Part shown: piece after piece, positions 17,708 through 26,446 of the stretch | Layout: every line of letters starts with the position of its first letter | How positions within the stretch are numbered: position 1 is the first letter of the stretch | Assembly: GCA_949289125.1 (NCBI GenBank) | Contig: CASEME010000010.1 | Coordinates: forward strand, 48,140 to 112,139 | Direction of reading: 5' to 3' | Length of the DNA: 64,000 bases | DNA from: an uncultured Eubacteriales bacterium | Lineage (GTDB): Bacteria > Bacillota > Clostridia > Christensenellales > CAG-314 | Program-made: the position numbers and the translations under genes | Notes under the pieces: generated by a model | Seen by the model: the letters and a program-made list of their open reading frames with translations, nothing else | What the model was told of the DNA's origin: nothing | Database searches by the model: none

Positions 17708-17737
17708 TTGAAAAGTGCGCAATTTTAAGACTATAAT
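17708..17737 (+). promoter_or_regulatory. Promoter of the LacI-type regulator
   Basis: TTGAAA (17708-17713) and TATAAT (17732-17737) are spaced by 18 bases. The operator lies just upstream, so autoregulation is likely. Confidence 0.65.
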
Positions 17738-17810
17738 CTCTCTATAAATAGTCAACAATAGCAAAAGTATCGTCAGATATTCGTACAGTTTTATTTAGGA
17801 GAAAGACACA

Positions 17811-18827
17811 ATGACGTCAATTACGTTAAAAGAATTAGCGCAAAAACTTGGTGTGTCGCCTTCGACTATCTCAAGGGTACTCAACAATAAGACATACAGT
17901 GCAAGCAAGGAGCTGAAAGAAAAGATATTGCAGGCAGTAAGCGAGTACGGCTATACTCCCAACTCTGCCGCTAAGGACTTGCGCACCAATGCACTAAAAA
18001 TCGAACTTCAACTTACCGTATCGTGCGTATTTGCGCGCAGTACTTCCAAAGATAACAACGCCTTTTTTGAAAGTTTGGCACAGCAAGTGAAGATAAGCAT
18101 ACTCAATGAGGGTATGAAATTGGGCTACACCGTGTATGTGGACGAGATAAGCTGTTTGGGAGAGGACTTTTTTGCACTTACCAAAGGTCACGGACTTATT
18201 GTACTTGGCAGATTTGCTTCCAACGAAACGGAGTTTTTGAAAAATTATAAGCGCAACATTGTGGGTATTACCGTCAACAGATGGGACACGCCATACGACC
18301 AAGTAATAGTAGAAGGTAGCAACGCGGCAAAAATTGCACTCGACTATCTGTGCAGTCTCAACCATCATCGCATAGCTTACATGGGCGAATGTTACAAAGA
18401 ACAGCGCTACAATGCGTATATAAAGTATATAGAAGAAAATTCGGTACACTCGGACGCATCGCTTATTTTCAACTGTCAGATGACGGAAAAAGCCGCTTAC
18501 GACAAAGGTATAGAAATTGCCGACAAATTGGTAGAAAAAGCTACTGCAGTGCTGTGTGGCAACGATATTACCGCTTTGGAGCTGTTGCGTGCATTGAGTA
18601 AAAAAGGTTACATGGTGCCTAAGGATATATCGGTAATAGGTATAGACGACATAGACCAGTCGCAGGAAAGTGTTCCGCCACTCACTACCGTGCATATACC
18701 TAAGCACGAGATGTGCTACTTTGCAGTCAAACTGCTTAAGTCACGTATGTCGAGACAACATTCGCTACCTGTTCAACTCATTTTGCCGGCAACACTTACC
18801 ATACGAGAGAGTGTACGCAAGGTGTAA
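17811..18827 (+). CDS. LacI-family transcriptional regulator
   Basis: A 338-residue DNA-binding regulator. Residues 1-60 form the LacI helix-turn-helix (TLKELAQKLGVSPSTISRVLN) and hinge (NSAAKDLRT). The remainder is a periplasmic-binding-like sensor domain with IGIDDIDQSQ near residue 273 and LTTVHIPK after it, as usual. The effector is probably a sugar or sugar phosphate of the neighbouring pathway. AGGAGA precedes the ATG. It is divergent from the 11-gene sugar operon and a matching operator also lies before pfk-nagA, so it likely controls both. Because both operators are upstream of the promoters, activation in the manner of CcpA is as plausible as repression. Confidence 0.95.
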   Translation: MTSITLKELAQKLGVSPSTISRVLNNKTYSASKELKEKILQAVSEYGYTPNSAAKDLRTNALKIELQLTVSCVFARSTSKDNNAFFESLAQQVKISILNEGMKLGYTVYVDEISCLGEDFFALTKGHGLIVLGRFASNETEFLKNYKRNIVGITVNRWDTPYDQVIVEGSNAAKIALDYLCSLNHHRIAYMGECYKEQRYNAYIKYIEENSVHSDASLIFNCQMTEKAAYDKGIEIADKLVEKATAVLCGNDITALELLRALSKKGYMVPKDISVIGIDDIDQSQESVPPLTTVHIPKHEMCYFAVKLLKSRMSRQHSLPVQLILPATLTIRESVRKV

Positions 18828-18964
18828 AAGTCTATTGGTAATAATAACAACAGCAATGCAATTATCTATCAATGCAATACCAACAATAATGCAAATAAGC
18901 ATTGTTATACAGGCTTTGTACAAGATTTTGTTGCCGCACTTGTTGTATTGTTGCAAATTTGGAC

Positions 18965-18993
18965 AAAAAAAGTGCCGTCAGATAGTTCTGACG
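18965..18993 (-). terminator. Terminator for the aldose epimerase gene
   Basis: CGTCAGA/TCTGACG (18976-18982 with 18987-18993) forms a 7-bp stem followed on the minus strand by GCACTTTTTTT. Confidence 0.7.
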
Positions 18994-19036
18994 ACACATT
19001 GAATTAACTTGAATATAACATTTTCTATCCTTCTTG

Positions 19037-19080
19037 CAAAGCCCCTTTAGTGCAACGCACTTTGGGGGCTTTGATTTGTT
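19037..19080 (+). terminator. Terminator for the LacI-type gene
   Basis: CAAAGCCCC pairs with GGGGCTTTG around an inner AGTGC/GCACT stem, followed by ATTTGTTTTG. It lies downstream of the regulator stop. Confidence 0.7.
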
Positions 19081-19123
19081 TTGTTGCACAATACTTATTG
19101 TATTGTACTTTTGTCAAACAATA

Positions 19124-19987
19124 TTATAGATAATTGAGTTTAGTAACCGCAGGCAAAAAAGTGATGTCATACTCGTGTTGTTTGCTCTGTTGTGCTTCTA
19201 TACTATTGATATACGGACGAGTAGACAAGTCTTGTTGGCGTTGTTGCTGTGTAGTTGTGCTACCCCACCACGGTTCTACGCATATGTACTCGCCTGCGTT
19301 GGGATTGGACCACAATGCCAATACGGGGCTGTCTGTGCGGTATACGTATGTGCAGTCGGGCGTTTCCAAAGTATATGTGTCTTTGGCAAGGTCGCATAGC
19401 ACCATAGTATCGTATTGTTTGAAAAATGCTTTGTTGAGTACGATACTATCTGTTTCTGCCAACAATTTTTTGTCACCTTCGTTGTCCTTGACGTCTATAT
19501 AATGCAACTGTTGCTTACCAAAGTGCAAACTGCCTTTGCCGCCCTTAGCATATACGCCTGCATGACCGCCCAACATATAATACATTGTGTCTGTACCATT
19601 GTTGACAACGTTGTACATTATTTTGAGGCTGTTGTTTTCCACTTGGTAAGTTAGCGTCAACTTGAAGTCTACAGGATATTGCTTTTTGCTCTGTTCATCG
19701 GCAACAAAAGTAAGTTGCAACATATCCGATGTCTGCTTGTCCACAACAAACTCTCTGTTGCGCACTACTCCGTGCGGTGCTGTCATCTCGTACTTTGTAC
19801 CGCCATACATGTAACTGCCTGCTTTGCCTATCACGGGAAAGATGACAACGTCCTGATATGCCCAGATATCTTTGTTCTTCTGCCACATCAGTTGTCTGCC
19901 TGTTGCCTTGTGCACAACGGAAGTTATGCTTGCGCCCGTGCTTTCTACTCCTACCTCTATGTGTTGATTGGATATATAATAAATCAT
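19124..19987 (-). CDS. Aldose 1-epimerase-family protein (LacX-like)
   Basis: A 287-residue member of the galactose mutarotase superfamily, which speeds exchange of sugar anomers. It shows the N-terminal ASITSVV strand, VVIFPVIG near residue 48, APHGVVRNREF near 70 with the conserved His and Arg, GGHAGVYAKG near 142 and a C-terminal WSNPNAGEYICVEPWWG segment with the acidic residue. It resembles the LacX subgroup. It has its own promoter (20027-20054) and lies convergent with the LacI-type gene, so it is next to, but not in, the sugar operon. Confidence 0.88.
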   Translation of the reverse strand: MIYYISNQHIEVGVESTGASITSVVHKATGRQLMWQKNKDIWAYQDVVIFPVIGKAGSYMYGGTKYEMTAPHGVVRNREFVVDKQTSDMLQLTFVADEQSKKQYPVDFKLTLTYQVENNSLKIMYNVVNNGTDTMYYMLGGHAGVYAKGGKGSLHFGKQQLHYIDVKDNEGDKKLLAETDSIVLNKAFFKQYDTMVLCDLAKDTYTLETPDCTYVYRTDSPVLALWSNPNAGEYICVEPWWGSTTTQQQRQQDLSTRPYINSIEAQQSKQHEYDITFLPAVTKLNYL

Positions 19988-20026
19988 AGTAGTTTACCTC
20001 GCATCATCTGTCTGTCCGTTTTGACT

Positions 20027-20054
20027 ATTGTAGCACATATTGCCGTACTGTCAA
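20027..20054 (-). promoter_or_regulatory. Promoter of the aldose epimerase gene
   Basis: Minus-strand TTGACA (20049-20054) and TACAAT (20027-20032) with a 16-base spacer. Confidence 0.7.
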
Positions 20055-20210
20055 TACCCAAAAGTCACACATAGCACTTTTGCCCCACTAACAAGTGACT
20101 TTGAGAGCAAGTTGCTCTATATCCATATATCTTATTTACTGACACTAATACTATGCTTATGCTTGTGCTAAAGTATTTTACTGTTGATATGCGCAATTTT
20201 TGTCAAAAAT

Positions 20211-20240
20211 AAGGGCTTACCTTAGAAAAGGTATGCCCTT
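20211..20240 (-). terminator. Terminator of the phosphohexomutase gene
   Basis: AAGGGCTTACCTT/AAGGTATGCCCTT with one mismatch and a short loop; the minus strand continues with ATTTTTG. Confidence 0.75.
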
Positions 20241-20261
20241 AAAAATTTACTTATTTTGTTG

Positions 20262-21923
20262 TCATTTCTTGTAAATTGAATCCAACTGCTTTCCAATGGC
20301 ATCTAAAACTTTTTTGTTTTCTTTCTTAGTGCCGCTTACCGTAATGTAGTTTTTGATTAGCGGTTCTGTTCCGCTGGGACGAATTATCAACTGACTGCCG
20401 TTTGCCATATTGTATTTCAATACGTTCGCCTTGGGCAGATTGTATTTTGTCTGTGTAGAGTAGTCGCAAGTGTCGACAACCTTGCTTTGTGCTATACTTT
20501 CAAATCCGTCACGACGAATATTATTCAGCAGTGAATCTTTTTTCTTCGCGCCTTCTGCACCTTCAAATTGGTAAGATACGGTCAGGTGTTCGTAGGTGCC
20601 AAACTTGTCATACAGTTCGTTCAATATGTCTACAAGCGTCTTTCCTTGCTTTTTGTATGTGGCGGTCATCTCTGCCACCAACATTGCAGCAACTACTGCA
20701 TCTTTGTCACGAACATATGTTCCTTTTAAGTAGCCGCAACTTTCTTCAAAGCCAAAGACATAACGATTGGATTGTCCAACCTCTTCCAACTCTGCGATAA
20801 CGTTGCCAATATACTTAAACCCGGTCAAAACGTCTCTTACTTGCGCGCCGTATTGCTCTGCAACTTTGTCTGCAAGAGTGCTACTCACTATTGTTTTTAC
20901 AACTATTGCTTTGTCGGGCAATGCGTTGCGCTCTTTTAATGATTGCAAAATGTATTGACACAACAATACTCCAACTTCGTTACCCGTAAGTCTTTGGTAC
21001 TTGCCGTTGTGTCTTACCGCTACTCCCAATCTGTCACAATCGGGGTCGGTACCTATTACTATATCGCTGTTTTGTTGTTCAGCCAATTTCAATGCATAAG
21101 CTAATGCTTCAGATTTTTCGGGGTTGGGATAAGGGCAGGTTGTAAAATTACCATCCGGTTGGCTCTGTTCGGGCACAACACTTATTGTGTTGACGCCTAT
21201 TGTCTTAAGTACCTTTGGTACCATTATGTGTCCTGTTCCGTTGAGTGGCGTATATACTACCGATATTCCATCGCCTGCATTGAGATTTTGTTGCATCACT
21301 GCGTCAAGATATTGTTTTTCGAGTTCGACTGTTGTATACTCGATCCGTCCTTGCGCTAACAATTGGTCAAAATCTTCAAGTTGTACGCCAAACGGGTCCA
21401 CTTTCTCTATATAGCCTGTCATCTCGTTGGCATCGTCATCGGTAAGCTGACAACCTTTACAATCGTATATTTTGTAGCCGTTATATTGGCTGGGGTTGTG
21501 ACTTGCCGTTATGTTGATACCGAGATCACAATGCAACTGTCTTACCATATAGGAAAGAAAGGGAGTTGGTTGACACTCTTTGGTAATATAACACTTAATA
21601 CCGTTGGTTGCCAATACCTGCGCTACCGTCCTTCCGAACAAGGGGCTATTGAGTCGGCTGTCATAAGTTACGCACGCTGTAGCATTGTGATGAGCTTTCA
21701 TACAATTTGCCACGCCCTGCGTTGTTTTGATAATTGTGTATACATTGAGGCAGTTGGTACCTGCTCCCATTGTACCTCTCAGACCGGCCGTTCCAAATTC
21801 CAAGTTTTTATAAAAAGCATTGTTAATGGCAGTTTTGTCACCGCGCATTGCAAGTAATTGATTATGTACCGTTTTGTCCGTGGCTTTGTGCAGCCACTCT
21901 TCAAATATTTCCTCGCTTTGCAT
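20262..21923 (-). CDS. Phosphoglucomutase/phosphomannomutase
   Basis: A 553-residue alpha-D-phosphohexomutase that moves phosphate between C1 and C6 of glucose or mannose. Motifs in order: EFGTAGLRG near residue 43, the phosphoserine loop TASHNPSQYNGYK near 140, metal loop GTDPDCDRLGV near 295, sugar loop GFEESCGY near 385 and phosphate loop RPSGTEPLIK near 520. The Asp-Asp-Asp metal ligands and the Ser are present. The start is the ATG at 21923, where AAAGGAG lies 10 bases upstream; a longer reading frame to 21980 lacks this support. It has its own promoter and terminator. It links glucose 1-phosphate to the hexose phosphates handled by pgi. Confidence 0.93.
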   Translation of the reverse strand: MQSEEIFEEWLHKATDKTVHNQLLAMRGDKTAINNAFYKNLEFGTAGLRGTMGAGTNCLNVYTIIKTTQGVANCMKAHHNATACVTYDSRLNSPLFGRTVAQVLATNGIKCYITKECQPTPFLSYMVRQLHCDLGINITASHNPSQYNGYKIYDCKGCQLTDDDANEMTGYIEKVDPFGVQLEDFDQLLAQGRIEYTTVELEKQYLDAVMQQNLNAGDGISVVYTPLNGTGHIMVPKVLKTIGVNTISVVPEQSQPDGNFTTCPYPNPEKSEALAYALKLAEQQNSDIVIGTDPDCDRLGVAVRHNGKYQRLTGNEVGVLLCQYILQSLKERNALPDKAIVVKTIVSSTLADKVAEQYGAQVRDVLTGFKYIGNVIAELEEVGQSNRYVFGFEESCGYLKGTYVRDKDAVVAAMLVAEMTATYKKQGKTLVDILNELYDKFGTYEHLTVSYQFEGAEGAKKKDSLLNNIRRDGFESIAQSKVVDTCDYSTQTKYNLPKANVLKYNMANGSQLIIRPSGTEPLIKNYITVSGTKKENKKVLDAIGKQLDSIYKK

Positions 21924-22033
21924 CGGACTCACTCTCCTTTGTCTCGCCCAAAAGCTGCTACTCTGCAACTTGTACAACACACCATGCTCGTTGTTGTATC
22001 CTACGTAAGGCGATTTACCTTTTTTGTACCTAT

Positions 22034-22061
22034 ATTGTATAGCATATTTTCAAAATGTCAA
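22034..22061 (-). promoter_or_regulatory. Promoter of the phosphohexomutase gene
   Basis: Minus-strand TTGACA (22056-22061) and TACAAT (22034-22039), 16-base spacer. Beyond it, 22062-22284 is AT-rich and holds nothing I can identify. Confidence 0.65.
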
Positions 22062-22284
22062 TACCCTTTGCAAAAAAAGCACTATACTTTTTTGTAAAAT
22101 CCGTTATAAACAAAAGTTATTGACTTTTATTTTGATAAATACAATTTAGTGTATTTGCGTTATTTTGGTACATTTTACGGTGTTTTGTCTTATTTTATTA
22201 CCCATTGTCTATTTTATTTTGAAGCTGTTGTTAGCTTCTACTACAAAATGACAAGCTCTGTCGCCTGTCCTTTGTTGGTTGATG

Positions 22285-23736
22285 TTATTTTGCTTTGCTG
22301 AGCAATTTGATAGAATAATCTATACGGCGCATCGTTTCTTTTTTGCCCAAAATATCTGCAATGTCGCTTGCACCGCCCGCAGTTGATTGCAATCCGGTAA
22401 GGGCTATACGTGCAGGCCACAACACCTGACCGTTTTTCCAACCTTTGTCCATTGCAAGTTGCAACAACGCATTGTACAAATTTTGATTGTTCCAACTGTC
22501 GCCGTCCAACTTTTCAAACGCCTGCTTTACAAGAGGCAGTACTTCACGGCTTTGTTCTACCGTTGTTTTTTGTTTTTTGTTGACGTACAACTCGGTGTCG
22601 TAATCGCCAAACGTCACCAAAAAGTCAAGTTTTTGCTCTATCTCTGCAAAAGTTTCTATACGGCTGTGTATAAGCGCGCACAACTTGGCTGTATCAAACT
22701 TACCGTTGAGTTTGCTCTTTTCTATCCAAGGTTGAGCGTATTTGCGGAAAGTATCTTCGTCCATTTCCTTTATATACAGTCCGTTGAGCCATGCAAGTTT
22801 GACAGGATCGAATATAGAGGGGCTTTTGTTGATGCCTTCGACCGAAAATTTGCTTTGCAACTCTTCAAAGCTCATTTTTTCGGTGTCGTCCTTAGGTGAC
22901 CAACCCAAAAGGGCGATGTAGTTGATAATAGCTTCTTTTACAAAGCCTTTGCTGATAAGATCTTCGTAGCTTGCGTCGCCGTTGCGCTTGGACAACTTGT
23001 GCTGAGCGTCTTTCATAATGGGGGGCATGTGAATATACATAGGACGTTCCCAACCGAAAGCGTCGTACAAATAGTTGTACTTGGGTGTAGAAGACAGATA
23101 TTCTATACCGCGCATAACGCAGTTGATGTTCATAAGGTGGTCGTCAATGACGTTGGCAAAGTTGTAAGTGGGCATACCGTCCGACTTGATAAGTATCTGG
23201 TCTTCCAACTCGCTGTTGTCCACAGTGATGTCGCCGTACACTACGTCATGATAGGTACTGCTACCCTCAGTGGGCATATTTTGACGGATAACATACTTTT
23301 CGCCTGCGGCAATGCGCTTTTCCACTTCTTCTTTGGACAGCGACAGACAATGTTTGTCATATTTGCGCGCACCGTTGACAGAGGGCAGGCTGTTGAGACG
23401 TTCTTCGGTGCAGAAACAGTAATATGCGTGGCCACTCTCTACCAACTGCTTAGCATACTTTAAGTACTCGTTTTTGCGCTCGCTCTGAATATACGGAGCA
23501 TACGGACCACCTACGTCCGGACCTTCGTCATAGGTAAGTCCTGTTTCTCTCAAAGTGCGATATATTAGTTCCACTGCACCTTCCACATATCTGCCTTGGT
23601 CGGTGTCTTCTATACGCAGTATAAATTTGCCATTGTTCTTTTTTGCATACAAATAGCTGTACAATGCCGTGCGCAAGCCGCCTATGTGCAAATAGCCTGT
23701 AGGACTTGGTGCAAATCTTGTTCTTAGTTGTGACAT
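22285..23736 (-). CDS. gltX: Glutamyl-tRNA synthetase
   Basis: A class I aminoacyl-tRNA synthetase of 483 residues that charges tRNA-Glu. The N-terminal FAPSPTGYLHIGGLRTALY contains the HIGH-type motif, and KLSKRNGD near residue 243 is the KMSKS loop. RIEDTD and the downstream Rossmann parts are normal. The length matches bacterial GluRS. Whether it also charges tRNA-Gln for later amidation, usual in such bacteria, cannot be told here. It stands alone on the minus strand between the phosphohexomutase and radC genes. Confidence 0.97.
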   Translation of the reverse strand: MSQLRTRFAPSPTGYLHIGGLRTALYSYLYAKKNNGKFILRIEDTDQGRYVEGAVELIYRTLRETGLTYDEGPDVGGPYAPYIQSERKNEYLKYAKQLVESGHAYYCFCTEERLNSLPSVNGARKYDKHCLSLSKEEVEKRIAAGEKYVIRQNMPTEGSSTYHDVVYGDITVDNSELEDQILIKSDGMPTYNFANVIDDHLMNINCVMRGIEYLSSTPKYNYLYDAFGWERPMYIHMPPIMKDAQHKLSKRNGDASYEDLISKGFVKEAIINYIALLGWSPKDDTEKMSFEELQSKFSVEGINKSPSIFDPVKLAWLNGLYIKEMDEDTFRKYAQPWIEKSKLNGKFDTAKLCALIHSRIETFAEIEQKLDFLVTFGDYDTELYVNKKQKTTVEQSREVLPLVKQAFEKLDGDSWNNQNLYNALLQLAMDKGWKNGQVLWPARIALTGLQSTAGGASDIADILGKKETMRRIDYSIKLLSKAK

Positions 23737-23793
23737 ATCTTTTCTCCCTTCAAATATGTTTTGAGTTTGTTGCTATAGTATAGTTTTAGTATA

Positions 23794-24477
23794 TTATTCG
23801 CCAAGCAGTCCGTTTTTTATAAAACTAAACAACTCGCCTTTTTCGTTGTAAATAAGATGTTCGAGCAGTACCATACCAATACCGCTTAGTACTTGCTTTA
23901 GCGTATTGGTGTAAGTAATATCTTTTTGACTTGGTTTGCTCTCGCCCTTTACGTGACAATGTATCAGCACCACGCCTGCCGCATTGTTTGCCATAGCTTC
24001 TCTTACAATGCGCCTGATGTCTATTTGTATTGCCGATTTGTCATTGCTTGTATATTCTGCCTTATTGATTACATGCGTGCGGCTGTCGGTAAACACCGCA
24101 ACAAGCCGTTCGTAGCTGCTCTCTTGCAATATCTCTTTGGAATAATCAATAAGGTCGGACAATCTTGCAATAGAACGCCCGTCCGCTTTACCTTTTGTAT
24201 AGCGACTCAATATATGTTTGTATATGGCAAGATTGACTGCCGTAACGTGAGAAATACCGTCTATCTCCACCAGACTGTCGTACTCTGCGTCAAGTACGTT
24301 GGCAAGACTGCCAAAGCGGTCTATCAATCTGTGAGCAATTTTGTTGGTATCCTTGTACGGCAAAAACTGAAACAACAGTAGTTCCAACACTTCGTGCTCT
24401 TCAAAACCGTCCAAACCGTGCTTCAAAAAGCGTTGTCTCAGCCTTTCTCTATGCCCTGCATTGGGATTTTTGTCCAT
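23794..24477 (-). CDS. RadC/JAMM-family protein
   Basis: A protein of about 227 residues with the RadC layout: an N-terminal HhH-type region (FGSLANVL..., IDGISHVTAVNLA) and a C-terminal JAMM metal site. The usual HNHPSG motif reads HCHVKGESKPSQKD here, which keeps the H-x-H-x10-D zinc ligands. Downstream LLEHLIY corresponds to the usual LLDHIII. RadC proteins are nuclease-like, but their cellular job is not settled. Starts at 24477 (MDKN) or 24498 (MKKE) are possible; none has a strong ribosome site. It is divergent from pepV. Confidence 0.82.
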   Translation of the reverse strand: MDKNPNAGHRERLRQRFLKHGLDGFEEHEVLELLLFQFLPYKDTNKIAHRLIDRFGSLANVLDAEYDSLVEIDGISHVTAVNLAIYKHILSRYTKGKADGRSIARLSDLIDYSKEILQESSYERLVAVFTDSRTHVINKAEYTSNDKSAIQIDIRRIVREAMANNAAGVVLIHCHVKGESKPSQKDITYTNTLKQVLSGIGMVLLEHLIYNEKGELFSFIKNGLLGE

Positions 24478-24587
24478 AATCTGTTTTTCTTTCTTCATCT
24501 TCAAAAAAAATACGCTAATATAATAGCACATTTTGTAATTGTTGTGTATAATATTGACATAAGTTTTTAATAACTGCGAGGTTAGAT

Positions 24588-25919
24588 ATGACAGCTTTAG
24601 AAGTTTTGGACAAGAACTTTGACAATTTGGTAGAAGTTATTCAAAAAGCAGTATCCTACGACACTACGCGCAGTCAGCCTCAGCCGGGCGCACCTTTTGG
24701 CAAAAACATCAAACAATGTCTCACGTACATTTTGGGTGTGGCAAAGGAAATGGGTTTTTCCGTATATGACTGTGACGGCTATGCCGGCCATGCAGATATG
24801 AAAGGCAAAGGCGATGAAGTGTTGGGTATATTGGGTCATATAGACGTTGTACCTGCCAAGGAAGAAGACGGTTGGATACACCCGCCTTTTGCCGGAGTAA
24901 TAGAAGATGACAAACTGTACGGCAGAGGCACTGTGGACGACAAAGGTCCTATAATTGCTTGTCTGTTTGCTATGAAAGCACTAAAAGACAGTGGCTTTGT
25001 ACCCAACAAAACTATCCGCATTATTTTTGGTTGCGACGAAGAAAGCGGTATGGAGTGCGTCAAGCACTACTTTGAAACTGTTCCCAAGCCCAATATAGCT
25101 TTTTCTCCCGACAGCGATTTTCCTGTTATCAACAGAGAAAAGGGAATTTTTCAGTTTGGCATAGATTTTGGCAAACTCAACGGCAACATCTTGGATATAC
25201 AAGGCGGTGACCGCGTCAACGTTGTTACTGCCAAATGTACTGCAGTAATTACCGATACAGTAAAACCCGTAGTTGTATACGGAGTGGAAGTTGTGCACAA
25301 CGATGACAATACCTACACTCTCACTGCACACGGCAAGGCAGCACACGGTAGCAAGCCGCAAGAAGGTATAAATGCCAACTGGGCTATTTTCCGTTCGCTT
25401 GCGCTCACTTTCCCATTTGACACAACGCTCGCGTTTATCTCACAAAAAATGTGCGACTATACAGGCAGCAGCCTTGGTATAGATATGAGAGACGAACATA
25501 GCGGACAACTGACCTGCAGTATGAACGTTGTTAGCTACACAGACAACAAATTGCAAGTTATGGTAGATGTGCGCTTCCCCGTGTCTTTCAGTTGCGAACA
25601 GTTTTACAGCAGACTTACCTCTGCACTGCCCTATGAAGTAACAGTAGTACACACAGCCGAACCGCTGTTTGTCAAACAAGACAGCTTTTTGGTATCTACA
25701 CTGCTTGATGTGTACAATATGTACACCGATTCTTACGCTCAGCCCATAGCTATTGGCGGCGGCACATACAGCAGAAGTTTGCCCAACTGTGTTGCGTTTG
25801 GACCATTGTTCCCCGATGAAGAAGAAACAATACACATGCCCAACGAAAACATAGACCTCAACAGCTTAAGACAGATGACTGAGATTTATTGCGAAGCTAT
25901 CCGCAGACTTGCAGAGTAA
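24588..25919 (+). CDS. PepV-type M20 dipeptidase
   Basis: A cytoplasmic zinc peptidase of 443 residues in the PepV group, which hydrolyses dipeptides. The metal ligands are visible: GHIDVVP near residue 83, GRGTVDDKGP near 112, CDEESGM near 147, FSPDSDFPV near 173 and a C-terminal His in ETIHMPNE near 424. The lid domain lies between about 180 and 330. A purine-rich stretch precedes the ATG. It has a terminator of its own at 25954. It is divergent from radC and forms a single-gene unit. Confidence 0.92.
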   Translation: MTALEVLDKNFDNLVEVIQKAVSYDTTRSQPQPGAPFGKNIKQCLTYILGVAKEMGFSVYDCDGYAGHADMKGKGDEVLGILGHIDVVPAKEEDGWIHPPFAGVIEDDKLYGRGTVDDKGPIIACLFAMKALKDSGFVPNKTIRIIFGCDEESGMECVKHYFETVPKPNIAFSPDSDFPVINREKGIFQFGIDFGKLNGNILDIQGGDRVNVVTAKCTAVITDTVKPVVVYGVEVVHNDDNTYTLTAHGKAAHGSKPQEGINANWAIFRSLALTFPFDTTLAFISQKMCDYTGSSLGIDMRDEHSGQLTCSMNVVSYTDNKLQVMVDVRFPVSFSCEQFYSRLTSALPYEVTVVHTAEPLFVKQDSFLVSTLLDVYNMYTDSYAQPIAIGGGTYSRSLPNCVAFGPLFPDEEETIHMPNENIDLNSLRQMTEIYCEAIRRLAE

Positions 25920-25953
25920 TAATGGTTGTATATTTTTACAATTCACAACAAAC

Positions 25954-25988
25954 AAAGCCGATGTTAAGTAACGTCGGCTTTTATTTTT
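25954..25988 (+). terminator. Terminator of the pepV-type gene
   Basis: AAAGCCGATGTT/AACGTCGGCTTT with one G-U pair and a 4-base loop, followed by TATTTTT. Confidence 0.8.
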
Positions 25989-26081
25989 GGTATTACTAAG
26001 TTTTTTACTAATCTGTGTTTTTTCCAAACTTAGTCTTTTCAAAATTGATTGTCTATATACTGATTGTCTTGGTTTTGTTGC

Positions 26082-26292
26082 TCATTTTTTTTGTAGTTTA
26101 TTCTCATTCTCTACTTTGGTTTTTGTTTGTTGGTTGTAGATTGCAAAGTTTACTATGCCATAAACAAGTGCAAGGCCTGCTACAATAGCTACAGTTATCA
26201 AAAATATGGCGTTTTATTTTTTTATTACTCGTATGTCGTTGCTTCTCATTTTCCCCTTTTCCATTAACAAACTTTCTTATCATTACAAACAC
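26082..26292 (-). pseudogene. Possible frameshifted small membrane protein
   Basis: The upstream half gives a basic N-terminus (MIRKFVNGKGENEKQRH...). Removing one A from the short A run near 26223 would join it to a hydrophobic segment (IFLITVAIVAGLALVYG) and the tail KTKVENENKLQKK before a TGA at 26082-26084. As read, the frame continues into unrelated sequence. Either the gene is broken, or the sequence has a one-base error, or the two parts are chance ORFs. Confidence 0.35.
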
Positions 26293-26446
26293 AACTACTG
26301 TGTTTGTTTTGTAAAATTTTTTTTCTCTTTATATTTTACTACCCTAATTATAAAAAGAGTAATTGACTCAATTACTCTCTTTATTCATTTATTTGCAACT
26401 TGCTTTCTATATTACATTCTATCTGTCAAGACAGCTTTTTACTCAA

